A DNA stretch of 64,000 bases from Hydrogenophaga crassostreae (GTDB lineage: Bacteria > Pseudomonadota > Gammaproteobacteria > Burkholderiales > Burkholderiaceae_C): contig NZ_CP017476.1 of assembly GCF_001761385.1 (NCBI RefSeq), forward strand, positions 2,035,501 through 2,099,500, read 5' to 3'. This document shows, piece by piece, positions 9,049 to 16,953 of this stretch. A model generated the notes under the pieces. That model was not told the origin of the DNA. It was given only the letters and a program-made list of their open reading frames with translations, and did no database searches. Within the stretch, counting starts at the first letter, position 1. Every line of letters begins with the position of its first letter. The position numbers and the translations under genes were made by a program.

Positions 9049-11080
9049 CGCTGCCTGCGGTAGATGAACCGCCCCCTGGCAGGGTCCTTTGATTGATGAT
9101 GTCCCTCGCTTGCTGCGGAGAAGACGAACTCGTGCCCGCCAGCCGCGCCATGCTGCCGCTCAAGCTGGCCGCGCCCAGAACGCCCCACAACGCCGGGTTG
9201 TCGTCACTGGGTTGCAGGGTATCGGGCACCTTTTTCACGCCAGGGCGCTGCGGGCGTGTCGCGTCTGGATCCGGTTTTTGTGGTGAGTAACGCGCAAAAC
9301 GGTTCCACGCATCGGCTTGGCGGCGCGTGCCGCCCACACTCACGGTGCGTTGTCCGGTGGACAGGCTGTTGAAGGTGCCGCTGCGGCGAATGGGTGTGGG
9401 GTTGTTCGCATGGTCGGTGAAAGAGCCCAGGTTGCCGCTGGTGTCGTAACGGGCATCTTCGAAATACGACTGCCGCGCGCCGGTGTGCTGGCCCAGTGCC
9501 ACGTCGTCGCGTTCGATGTAAGCGTCAAACGTCACATGCTCATTGCCCTCGTTGCGCAACCTGACCTCCCAGACACCAAAGGGTGCTGTGGCCACATGTT
9601 TTTCAAGACCGAACGTGGGCGCCAGGGCGATCAATGCGCAGGTACCGTTGGCGCCAAGGGCCGAACGTTGCGGATAAATGAGCGCACACAGGGGATGCCT
9701 TGCCTGGCTATTCGAGTTTCCTTTCCAGATGCCAGCCTGCCCAGGTCTCAGTGCAGGCAGCGGCGCACTTGCGCCCGGAGGGGTCAGTTCGATGGTCACC
9801 TGGTCTGCGCCATCGGGCAGCCATATCTCGAGAAAACTCTGCGTGTGGTCGTCGGGCAGCACGCGCCAGTGCAATGGGCAGCTGGTGCCCGGAGCGAGTG
9901 TGTCGTTGGCGTGGGTGCGGCTCTGGTAGCCGTTGCCAGCCGGCACGGTGATTTGCAGTTGCTTACCCAGCAGTTCGATCAATTGATCCATAGCCGCCTC
10001 CAGAATGGAGCTGCCATCGTGCGGACCGGCAAGCGTGCCCCAGCTGATGTTGATCACCACCTCGGCAGAGGGTGCGCAGCGTGACACGATGTACATCAGA
10101 CCGTCGAGCACGCTCACGTTCATTGCGCCGCCAGACGTGTCCTGAATATTCGACCAGTCCAGCTGCACGGCCACCAGATCGCAACGGCTGGCAGCGTCGT
10201 CCACTGGCATATGGGGAATGCCGGAGCCGGCAGCCAGGCTCATGACATGGGTGCCGTGGTTGACGGGGCGGGCAAGGTCCCACAGCTGGAAATGCCGGTA
10301 TAACGCTGCTTCGTCCAGTGAGCCCCCTGATGGCGTGAAGCGGGCCATGGCGCTTCGAATGTTTGAGGCCGTGAGTTCGTGGCCATAGCCCATGTCGGCA
10401 GGTGTCGGGCCGGCGCGCTGTGGGTCCAGGGGTGTATCGCCGCTGCCATGGGTGTTCTGATTGGGCCATGGGCCTTGGTAGCAACTGTCCTGCCGCCAGA
10501 AATGCTGAACCCTGCTTGGGCCGCGCGGATTCAGAAATGCCTGGTTGACCAGCGCCAGCCCGCCATCGATCAAGCCGATGACCGGACCCTTCAGCCCTTT
10601 TTCTCGACGGCTTGTTTTTGCTGGCCGGGGCCCTTTAAGGGGCGCGGCGTTCGCATGCGCAACCGTGCAGGGATCGTGCAGCGCATGGGTATGTGGCCCA
10701 ACAGGCAGGCCCAGTTCGTAACGCACGACCAAAGCGCGAAGCACCGGTTGCTGCCGCAACGCCTCGAAAAAATGGGCACTCACCCTGGCGCTGCAATAAC
10801 GCAGCCCGGGCAGGTTCAGGTAGGCACGGGGGATTTGCAGCCAATGGTGGCTGGATGCCCTGACCAGTTCCGCCACGTCCGCGCCAGGGGCAATTTCGAT
10901 CACGATGGGCAGCCACTTCAACGGGTCGCTGCCATGGTGATGGCCATAACCTGCAAAAGCATCAGCCTCGGCCCAGACCAGATAGGGGTCTTGGCCATCA
11001 ATCTCGCCCGGCCGGTTCCAGCGCGTGCCCGTGAAGCTGCCCGTGGGCAGCGGCTTCCAGCGCAGACCGTTGCCGTTCAT
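9023..11080 (-). CDS. S8-family (subtilisin-like) serine peptidase, no signal peptide
   Basis: This is a subtilase of about 685 residues. The catalytic triad can be read as Asp172 in GLIDGGLA, His275 in NHGTHVMS and Ser651 in GTSSSSP, with the oxyanion Asn in VPAGNG near 383. A central domain after residue 390 carries beta-rich sequence. The start at 11080 gives MNGNGLRWKP. The open frame extends to 11221 only through a repeat element and is not used. There is no Sec or Tat signal, so the protein should act in the cytoplasm unless exported by another route. It lies downstream of the PAP2-fold and cyclase genes on the same strand. The substrate is unknown. Confidence 0.85.
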   Translation of the reverse strand: MNGNGLRWKPLPTGSFTGTRWNRPGEIDGQDPYLVWAEADAFAGYGHHHGSDPLKWLPIVIEIAPGADVAELVRASSHHWLQIPRAYLNLPGLRYCSARVSAHFFEALRQQPVLRALVVRYELGLPVGPHTHALHDPCTVAHANAAPLKGPRPAKTSRREKGLKGPVIGLIDGGLALVNQAFLNPRGPSRVQHFWRQDSCYQGPWPNQNTHGSGDTPLDPQRAGPTPADMGYGHELTASNIRSAMARFTPSGGSLDEAALYRHFQLWDLARPVNHGTHVMSLAAGSGIPHMPVDDAASRCDLVAVQLDWSNIQDTSGGAMNVSVLDGLMYIVSRCAPSAEVVINISWGTLAGPHDGSSILEAAMDQLIELLGKQLQITVPAGNGYQSRTHANDTLAPGTSCPLHWRVLPDDHTQSFLEIWLPDGADQVTIELTPPGASAPLPALRPGQAGIWKGNSNSQARHPLCALIYPQRSALGANGTCALIALAPTFGLEKHVATAPFGVWEVRLRNEGNEHVTFDAYIERDDVALGQHTGARQSYFEDARYDTSGNLGSFTDHANNPTPIRRSGTFNSLSTGQRTVSVGGTRRQADAWNRFARYSPQKPDPDATRPQRPGVKKVPDTLQPSDDNPALWGVLGAASLSGSMARLAGTSSSSPQQARDIINQRTLPGGGSSTAGSATSGPARA

Positions 11081-11137
11081 TGGTTGGCCCCCGCGCTTGT
11101 CACTGCGTGAAAGGCGCGGCCCATAGAGGGACCCCGA

Positions 11138-11161
11138 GCACCTTGGAGCGGTCCGGCGGTG
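11138..11161. repeat. 24-bp direct repeat, copy 1
   Basis: This is the first of two identical 24-base copies of GCACCTTGGAGCGGTCCGGCGGTG-type sequence. It lies between the subtilase and PAP2-fold genes. The second copy is 80 bases downstream and the two flank a C-run/G-run element. Confidence 0.85.
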
Positions 11162-11168
11162 AGCTTTT

Positions 11169-11214
11169 GCCCCCATGCTCCGCCGCTTTGCGCGTCGTGG
11201 CCCCCGAGGGGGCC
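11169..11214 (-). repeat. Dispersed intergenic element related to the 41.3 kb array
   Basis: Read on the minus strand, this segment runs from GGCCCCCTCGGGGG through GCGCAAAGCGGCGGAGC to GGGGGC. It matches the order and much of the sequence of the 82-bp array unit at 41.3 kb (CCCCCTTGGGGGG, GCGCAGCGGCGGAGCG, GGGGGCC). It lies between the two 24-bp direct repeats. Confidence 0.6.
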
Positions 11215-11217
11215 AGG

Positions 11218-11241
11218 GCACCTTGGAGCGGTCCGGCGGTG
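11218..11241. repeat. 24-bp direct repeat, copy 2
   Basis: This copy is identical to 11138-11161 and ends at the stop codon region of the PAP2-fold gene (which ends at 11243). Confidence 0.85.
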
Positions 11242-11242
11242 C

Positions 11243-12325
11243 TCATGCCCATTCCTTGACGGCTTCTTTCCACAGCCAGGCCACCAGCGGCGCCTGACCG
11301 ATCGATGTGGGACGCGCTTCGCGGGAGTAGCCGTGGCCGTGTTCAAGCGACTGGTGCAGGCTGAAATCCAGTGGTGCGCCGCCCGCGTGTTCGTACTGGC
11401 GACCATCAAAACCGCGTTCGTGTACCTTGCCCCCTGTGGCCCGTGCCACAACGAATTCGGCCAGCGCCGTGCCCAGCAGTCGCCCGACCGCGCTGTCTAC
11501 CGGGTAGTGCAGCCCGGCCACGGTGCGGTTCACAGCGATTCGGGCGGCAAGGCGCTGCAATTGTTCACGGCTGTCTGCACCGTTGTGACTGCCGGGAGGC
11601 GAGGCCGCGTCCAGCAGTGTTTCGATCAAGGTGGCCGTCAGAAAGGCTTCGGTGGCATGACCGCTGGGCCAGCTGCCGTGGCCTGGTGAGGGAATCATGG
11701 GCTGGATCTGCGGTGAAAATGCCTCAGCCCGCGGAACGGCAAAAATGTGTTTGAAACGCATCTCTACGTGAACGGCCAGACCAAAGGCGAGATCCAGCAG
11801 TTGCAGCGTCTTTTTGTGGCGGTGTTCGTGCAGCCCGATCACCGAAGCCCAGAAAGGCAGTGGGAATGGCAGTTGGGCCAAAATTTCGCTCGCGCGGTCG
11901 GGTCGCAGATCGGCGTAGGCCGCCACCAGATCGAGCTGTTTCTCGAACTGGGCTTTGCGCGGTGCACGCAGCGTGACCAGCGGTTTGCGCTGCAAGGTGG
12001 CCGCCTGAAGGTTGGCGTATTCCAGCTTCGCCTGTTTGGCCGTGTTGTTCGTTTTAAACAGCAGTCCCTCAATCAGTTCGGTGAAACACGCTGTGACCCT
12101 TGGGCCATCGGCCCACAGAGCCAAATTGGCGGGGTCGTCAAATGCGGGCTCCCTGACGTGCAGCGAGGGGCCAGTGTAGGGCCCGACAAGTGCTGCTCGA
12201 TTGAGAAGCAGGGCGCCAGCACCCACGTTTTCATTGGCCCCAAAACCACCACTGAAGCCGCCGCTGAATCCACCACTGAATCCACCACTGAAGCCACCAC
12301 TGAAGCCACCACTGTTTGCGCTCAT
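11243..12325 (-). CDS. PAP2 / vanadium-haloperoxidase-fold protein with N-terminal SGGF repeats
   Basis: This is a 360-residue acid-phosphatase/haloperoxidase-superfamily protein. The conserved motifs are PSGHATEAFL (phosphate or vanadate pocket) and NRTVAGLHYPVD, which matches the R-x5-G-x-H-Y-x-x-D signature with the active His. There are no membrane spans or signal peptide, which fits soluble bacterial vanadium-dependent haloperoxidase relatives better than integral lipid phosphatases. Residues 5-28 are six perfect SGGF tetrapeptides, a flexible glycine/phenylalanine tail. The gene starts 26 bases downstream of the cyclase gene. Whether it is a phosphatase or a haloperoxidase cannot be settled from sequence. 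Confidence 0.82.
   Translation of the reverse strand: MSANSGGFSGGFSGGFSGGFSGGFSGGFGANENVGAGALLLNRAALVGPYTGPSLHVREPAFDDPANLALWADGPRVTACFTELIEGLLFKTNNTAKQAKLEYANLQAATLQRKPLVTLRAPRKAQFEKQLDLVAAYADLRPDRASEILAQLPFPLPFWASVIGLHEHRHKKTLQLLDLAFGLAVHVEMRFKHIFAVPRAEAFSPQIQPMIPSPGHGSWPSGHATEAFLTATLIETLLDAASPPGSHNGADSREQLQRLAARIAVNRTVAGLHYPVDSAVGRLLGTALAEFVVARATGGKVHERGFDGRQYEHAGGAPLDFSLHQSLEHGHGYSREARPTSIGQAPLVAWLWKEAVKEWA
12242..12313 (-). repeat. Six 12-bp tandem repeats encoding SGGF
   Basis: Six consecutive 12-base units at the 5' end of the PAP2-fold gene encode six SGGF tetrapeptides. The units differ only at third-codon positions. Such a tract can expand or contract by slippage without changing frame. 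Confidence 0.9.
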
Positions 12326-12351
12326 TTGTTCTTCCTCTTGTTGATATTGAT

Positions 12352-14178
12352 TTACCTCAGCCCCAGTGCGGATAGTGCATGGGCTACCTTTTGCCTTGTC
12401 GGACTGACACCCCCTGTTTCGAGGTACGCAGCCAATGTCAGGCTTGGTTGAAGGCGCATCAGGGTTTGAAACGTGTCTTGCGCGTCCTCAACTTGTCCCA
12501 ACTCATACTGAGCGGCGACCAGGGTGCGTATTGTCGGAAGGTGGTATCGGTTCTTCTGGAGAGACGATTGACACAGTTTGGCCGTTTTTTCATACTCACC
12601 GACCACCAGGTAGCTTGTCGCCAACATCATTTCGAAATAGTAGCGTTGCGGATCAAGTGGGGAGAGGTTCAGCGCGTTTTCGGCTTCCGTCACTGAATCA
12701 TGCGGACGTCCCCACATGGCAGACCATACGCACGAATAGAGCCACGCCATCGGATCATTTGGATTGCTTTGGGTTGCCTCCTGCAGCAACTGGCGTGAGC
12801 CATCGACATCGCTGCCCAGATGGCACAGTGCGTGGCCTTTGATGGCCATGGCCAGTGCGCTGTTGGGCTCCATGTCGAGTGCCCGGTCAGCGATGCTGAT
12901 GGCCCGACGAAAAGCGTTGGCCGGATCACTGGACAGGCCTTGTACCACTTGAATGATGTGCCACTTGGCCAGCCAGGCCCAGGGCGCGGCCACGCGTTTG
13001 TGGCGCTCCGCCACGGCTTCGAGCAGTTGCTGGCTGCGTTGCAGGTCGCGTGGTGTGGAGCGGTGCATGAGTGTGATGCCCCCGAGCATGAGCGCATTGC
13101 TGTCAAGCTTGGGCAGCGGCTGCACCAGCGTGCGCTGCACCTCGGCATTGAGCATGGCGTGGGCGCAGGCCGAGCTCAGTTTGTTGATGAGCTCGCTCTC
13201 CACCTGCATCAGGTCCATGGTGTCGCCACTCAGCCGGTCGGCCCACACCACTTCTCCGCGCCGTGTGTCGGCCAGCTCGGCAGTGATCATCACTTTGTCG
13301 CCTAAAGCCGCGTAGCCACCGCTGAGAACGAAGGGCGCATCGAGCTTGTCGTTGATTTCTCCAGAGGTGGCACCCCGGCCGCGAAAAGCGGTGGTGCTCA
13401 TGCGTGAAATCACACGGACGTTCTGGCTGCGCGCGAGCTGGGCGATCACGCCATCGGCAATGAGCTCTCCGATCACAAAATGCTCTGGCGAAGGCGTGCG
13501 CGCTTCGAACGGAATCACAGCGATCGAGGGTCTGAAATCGGTGGCAGGGGCTTCGCGCCGCTCGGGTCGCCAATTGAAGGCTGTCGTGCTGACGGGTTGT
13601 ATGCGCCAGGTGCGCACAGGCTCGGGCCAATGCTTGAGATAGCTCTCGCCCATGTCTTCAACGTCACCATCGATGCCATCAACCATGGCATCGCGCACGG
13701 CTGAGGTGACCACGGTTTCGCCGGGCTCAGCCAGCGAGGCAATACGGGCAGCCAGGTTGACGCCATGGCCGTACACATCTTGTTCATCGCGGTAGAGGTG
13801 GGTGACGTGAAGGCCGGCGCGAAGGTGCATCTGGCTCTCGGCTTCAGCGGTGGCGTTGAAACGGTCGAAGTAGCGCTGCAGCTTGAGCGTGGCCTGAATT
13901 GCCTGGGAACAGACTTCAAACTCGGCGAGCATGCCATCGCCGAGGCTCTTGACCAGGCGACCACCGTGGGCAGGCAGCACCTGGGTGAGTGCGTGTTGCA
14001 CAAAGTTGTGCCATTGGCCGACCACGGCGGTTTCATTGACAGACATGAGGCGCACGGACTCCACCAGGTCGACAACCAGCACCACCCTGTTGGATTGCAA
14101 AGGTGGCAACAAAGAATCGAGAGAAGTCGATTCAGACTCTCCGGGGATCATCGTAGGGGTGGGAGCGGAGCGTGTCAT
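12352..14178 (-). CDS. Class III adenylate/guanylate cyclase fused to FlgO/TolB-like and TPR domains
   Basis: This 608-residue protein has three parts. Residues about 30-190 are a class III cyclase domain with metal Asp37 (VVDLVESV) and Asp81 (SLGDGMLAEF), Lys78 and Asp134 in the purine-selecting positions, and Asn141 and Arg145 (GVNLAARIA) for the transition state, so it looks catalytically intact. Residues about 195-340 resemble the FlgO/TolB N-terminal domain (RPSIAVIPFEA, then DGVIAQLARS). The remainder contains helical TPR-type repeats (RALDMEPNSALAMAIKGHALCHLG and others). No membrane span is seen. It is first in a same-strand trio with the PAP2-fold protein and the subtilase. The product nucleotide (cAMP or other) is not predictable. 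Confidence 0.88.
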   Translation of the reverse strand: MTRSAPTPTMIPGESESTSLDSLLPPLQSNRVVLVVDLVESVRLMSVNETAVVGQWHNFVQHALTQVLPAHGGRLVKSLGDGMLAEFEVCSQAIQATLKLQRYFDRFNATAEAESQMHLRAGLHVTHLYRDEQDVYGHGVNLAARIASLAEPGETVVTSAVRDAMVDGIDGDVEDMGESYLKHWPEPVRTWRIQPVSTTAFNWRPERREAPATDFRPSIAVIPFEARTPSPEHFVIGELIADGVIAQLARSQNVRVISRMSTTAFRGRGATSGEINDKLDAPFVLSGGYAALGDKVMITAELADTRRGEVVWADRLSGDTMDLMQVESELINKLSSACAHAMLNAEVQRTLVQPLPKLDSNALMLGGITLMHRSTPRDLQRSQQLLEAVAERHKRVAAPWAWLAKWHIIQVVQGLSSDPANAFRRAISIADRALDMEPNSALAMAIKGHALCHLGSDVDGSRQLLQEATQSNPNDPMAWLYSCVWSAMWGRPHDSVTEAENALNLSPLDPQRYYFEMMLATSYLVVGEYEKTAKLCQSSLQKNRYHLPTIRTLVAAQYELGQVEDAQDTFQTLMRLQPSLTLAAYLETGGVSPTRQKVAHALSALGLR

Positions 14179-14286
14179 ACCTTCTTTGGGGGATGGATTT
14201 TGTCAGTTTCTCACATTTGAATGCCAAAGTAGGCTTGGTTCGCGTACGCGGATCAGCGCGTTTTGATGCCTTGAGGGGCAAAAAAA

Positions 14287-14307
14287 AGCCCGGCGACTGG
14301 CCGGGCT
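14287..14307 (-). terminator. Rho-independent terminator of the SWIB/PAKKA gene
   Basis: An 8-bp perfect stem (AGCCCGGC / GCCGGGCT) with a 5-base loop is followed on the minus strand by a run of eight U. It sits 36 bases past the stop of the SWIB/PAKKA gene. Confidence 0.85.
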
Positions 14308-14342
14308 CTATGCGCTGGCGGCACTGGGCCGCGCGTCGGGGA

Positions 14343-14840
14343 TCACTTCAGGTGTTCGTTGATCATCTTGGTCATTTCGAACATCGACGCTTGCGCCTTC
14401 TTGAAGATTTCCTTCAATTTGGCATCGGCATTGATCATGCGACGGTTCAGCTCATCTTGCAGCTTGTGCTTCTTGATGTACACCCAGACCTGCTTGGTCA
14501 CTTCGGTGCGTGGCAGCGGTTTTGAACCAACGATGGCGGCCAAAGCGGCGCTTGGCGTCATGGCCTTCATGAAAGCAGCGTTGGGGGTGCGCTTCTTGGC
14601 AGGAGCTGCTTTTTTCGCAGCTGCCTTTTTGGCAGGGGCTGCCTTTTTGGCTGGAGCGGCCTTCTTGGCAGGCGCTGCTTTTTTCGCAGGAGCTGCTTTT
14701 TTGGCTGGAGCGGCCTTCTTGGCAGGAGCTGCCTTTTTGGCTGGAGCGGCTTTCTTCACAGGCGCGGCGGCTTTCTTAGCGGGAGCTGCTTTTTTGGCCG
14801 GAGCGGCCTTCTTCGCAGGAGCTTTTTTTGCAGTTGCCAT
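14343..14840 (-). CDS. Histone H1-like PAKKA-repeat protein with C-terminal SWIB domain
   Basis: This is a 165-residue DNA-associated protein. Residues about 4-84 are an extremely basic Lys/Ala/Pro tail made of repeated PAKKAA units, as in bacterial H1-like proteins. Residues about 85-165 form a SWIB/MDM2-type domain (SAALAAIVGSKPLPRTEVTKQVW, then the DELNRRMINADAKLKEIF core). The SWIB fold is known from eukaryotic chromatin remodelling and from Chlamydia. Burkholderiales proteins with this arrangement occur, but their role (chromosome compaction or RNA/DNA binding) is not well defined. The coding DNA is itself a tandem repeat, so length variation between strains is likely. It ends at a strong terminator. 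Confidence 0.88.
   Translation of the reverse strand: MATAKKAPAKKAAPAKKAAPAKKAAAPVKKAAPAKKAAPAKKAAPAKKAAPAKKAAPAKKAAPAKKAAPAKKAAAKKAAPAKKRTPNAAFMKAMTPSAALAAIVGSKPLPRTEVTKQVWVYIKKHKLQDELNRRMINADAKLKEIFKKAQASMFEMTKMINEHLK
14590..14835 (-). repeat. Degenerate tandem repeats encoding the PAKKA tail
   Basis: Repeated units with the plus-strand pattern GGAGC(T/G)GC(T/C)TT(T/C)TTGGC encode the Lys/Ala/Pro tail of the SWIB protein. The units vary between about 15 and 18 bases and contain several longer near-identical blocks. Confidence 0.8.
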
Positions 14841-15098
14841 GGTTGGATATCCTTCTAGAAGTGGAATGAATCACCAACGGAAAACGCGCTTTCTCGCTGG
14901 TGTTTTGGATGCTAATTGAGTTGAGGTCCCAAACCAAGCGCCATGCTCAGGTTTTTTGCGGGTTTGCGGCCTATGAGCAGCTTTTCTGGGTGTAGAAAAC
15001 AACACTTCGCTCATGAATGCGCGAAAGCGCACTGTCAGAGGCACATCACATCATTTCCCTTTGCTGTATTTTGTTTGTTTCATTCCGGAAAGCCTGCC

Positions 15099-15608
15099 AT
15101 GCCAATCACATCTTTTGTCCCCACTTGCGATCTTTGCGATACCCATAAAACCGATGACTCTGGTGCCTTTCGGGTGTTGCCTCCAGTGTTTCGCGATTTT
15201 GGTGCCGTCCGCCGTTTTGGCGGCGAAGTGGTGACCGTGAAATGCTTTGAGGACAACAGTCTGGTAAGGGCCGCTGTGGGTAGCGAAGGGCTGGGGCGGG
15301 TGCTGGTTGTTGATGGCGGTGCATCCCTTCGCCGCGCCTTGCTCGGAGGTAATCTCGGCGCGGCGGCGGCGAGCAACGGTTGGGCCGGCGTGGTGATCGA
15401 CGGTTGTGTGCGCGATGTGGCTGAGCTGCACGCCTGCGAAGTGGGCATCCGTGCCTTGGCCTGTATTCCGCTGCCGACCGAAAAACGCGGTGAGGGCCAG
15501 GCAGGGGTGGCGGTTCAGATTCAGGGGGTCTGGGTTCGCCCCGGGGACTGGCTGTATGCCGACGAAGACGGCATCGTGGTTTCGGCCAAACCGCTGCACG
15601 GCGGCTGA
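15099..15608 (+). CDS. rraA: RraA-family protein (HMG/CHA aldolase or RNase E inhibitor fold)
   Basis: This is a 169-residue RraA-like protein, close to the usual 160 residues. GALLGG-type sequence at LRRALLGGNLG, AGVVIDGCVRDVAEL (with the family Arg-Asp pair) and the final YADEDGIVVS are diagnostic. In this family the Arg-Asp pair binds the metal-pyruvate of 4-hydroxy-4-methyl-2-oxoglutarate aldolase. E. coli RraA additionally binds RNase E. The start at 15099 follows a GGAA; the frame is open back to 14943 but those residues do not fit the family. Which of the two functions applies is uncertain. Confidence 0.88.
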   Translation: MPITSFVPTCDLCDTHKTDDSGAFRVLPPVFRDFGAVRRFGGEVVTVKCFEDNSLVRAAVGSEGLGRVLVVDGGASLRRALLGGNLGAAAASNGWAGVVIDGCVRDVAELHACEVGIRALACIPLPTEKRGEGQAGVAVQIQGVWVRPGDWLYADEDGIVVSAKPLHGG

Positions 15609-15637
15609 TGCACGCAGTCCACTTCGCTGCCCGCTGA

Positions 15638-16453
15638 TCAGGCGCTGAGGCCCTTGTAGAGCATGTAGGCGGCGAGGCCGTAGAGGATGGTGGCAAACAC
15701 GCGCTTGAGCGACGCCACTGGCAGAGCGTGTGCCGCCTTCACGCCCATGGGCGCCATCAAAACACTGGCGATGGCGATCACCAGCAGGGCCGGCAGGTAC
15801 ACGTAGCCCATAGACCCGGCGGGCAAGTTGGCCGCGCCTTGACCCGACACCACGTAGCCCACCGCATTGGCCAGGGCGATCGGAAAGCCCAGACCAGCGC
15901 TGGTGGCCACGGCATTGTGAATGGCCACGTTGCACCGGGTCATGAAGGGCACGCTGACGAAACCGCCGCCGGCGCCCACCAGACCCGAAAGGAATCCGAT
16001 CGCGCTGCCGGCGCCAAGCAAGCCGGCAGGGCCGGGCAGCGTGCGCGCTGCATGCGGTTTTTTGTTAAGCAGCATTTGCGTGGCCGAAAAGGCCACAAAA
16101 GCGGAGAACAGCAGCGCGAGCCATGATCCTTTGAGCAGCGCAAACACGCCGAGGCTGGCGAGGGCTGCGCCTATCACGATGCCAGGGGCCAGCAGTTTGA
16201 CGATGTCCCAGCGAACTGCGCCGCGTTTGTGATGGGCGCGCACGCTGGAGACGGAAGTAAAGATGATAGTGGCCATGGAAGTGGCGATCGCCATCTTCAC
16301 GGCGAGATCAGGCGAAACACCGCGCCCGCTGAGAATGACCGTGATGAACGGCACCATGATCATGCCCCCGCCAATACCCAGCAAACCGGCAAGGAACCCG
16401 GTGCACAGGCCAAGTGCGGCCAACTCGACGATCAGTAGCGGCTCAAGAATCAT
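15638..16453 (-). CDS. TSUP-family (TauE/SafE) sulfite/anion exporter
   Basis: This is an inner-membrane protein of 271 residues with about eight hydrophobic segments arranged as two similar halves. Each half begins with the TSUP signature: GFLAGLLGIGGGMIMVPF near the N-terminus and GFLSGLVGAGGGFVSVPF in the second half. Family members move sulfite, sulfoacetate, taurine-derived or related organosulfur anions. The start at 16453 places the first helix directly at the N-terminus; the open frame runs on to 16519. It is convergent with rraA, 29 bases apart. The substrate is unknown. Confidence 0.9.
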   Translation of the reverse strand: MILEPLLIVELAALGLCTGFLAGLLGIGGGMIMVPFITVILSGRGVSPDLAVKMAIATSMATIIFTSVSSVRAHHKRGAVRWDIVKLLAPGIVIGAALASLGVFALLKGSWLALLFSAFVAFSATQMLLNKKPHAARTLPGPAGLLGAGSAIGFLSGLVGAGGGFVSVPFMTRCNVAIHNAVATSAGLGFPIALANAVGYVVSGQGAANLPAGSMGYVYLPALLVIAIASVLMAPMGVKAAHALPVASLKRVFATILYGLAAYMLYKGLSA

Positions 16454-16953
16454 GAGGGGAGGTGGTCGAGCGCAAGTGCCTGGTTCAGGGTAGCCGTGGA
16501 ACCGGCTTCGCCGGGCCACAGGCTGCGTCCCCCATCCCGCAGGAGAGGGGGGAAGACGCGAAGCGGCGCAGGGGGGTGGTCAGAATAAGGTGTCTACAGT
16601 GCCACCGGACCGTCATCCTGAACCGGGGGTTCAGGTGGGCTAGGTCAGCCTGACGTCGGGTTCATCTGACGCGAGATGCTCACACCAATCAGGAAATGTT
16701 CCAGGCCCGTGCTCAATGAGCATTGGTTCAAGGAAATATAAAGCCCGGCATGCGCTGTAGACACTGTGGATTGTAGGCCCCAAATGAGGTGGTGACGAGA
16801 TGAATTGGGCTTACTTGACTGTGTTGCTTTGCGTTTGCCGACGCAGCTCAACGATCGACGGCTAGCGCCTCTTCGCTGGAGAGGGCATGTCTGACGCCAT
16901 CGCGCCCCTGCCCCGGGCCGGGGTGCAACTTTTGTGAGGCTTTTTGCCCCGCC
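16454..16953. other. Intergenic stretch between the TSUP gene and zapA
   Basis: About 500 bases hold no convincing gene. Around 16535-16585 there is a C-run/G-run element (CCCCCATCCCGCAGGAGAGG and GCGAAGCGGCGCAGG) reminiscent of the dispersed intergenic repeat family in this window. A 68-codon minus frame at 16645-16851 has no supporting features. Downstream of zapA is the usual site of 6S RNA in many proteobacteria, but I could not recognise that RNA here. Confidence 0.5.

Noticed and set aside
9340..10484. Additional minus-strand frames inside the subtilase gene (9340-9528 and 9963-10484)
   Set aside because: They are out-of-frame shadows of the subtilase with no independent signals.
11081..11221. 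N-terminal extension of the subtilase
   Set aside because: These codons run through the 24-bp/C-run repeat element and are Arg/Pro-rich; the start at 11080 is more plausible.
16645..16851. 68-codon minus frame between the TSUP gene and zapA
   Set aside because: There is no ribosome site, domain or hydrophobic pattern; it lies in a repeat-containing gap.
16750..16953. 6S RNA downstream of zapA
   Set aside because: The position is right for ssrS, but I could not find the conserved long-hairpin arms or central bubble by eye; a covariance-model search would decide.
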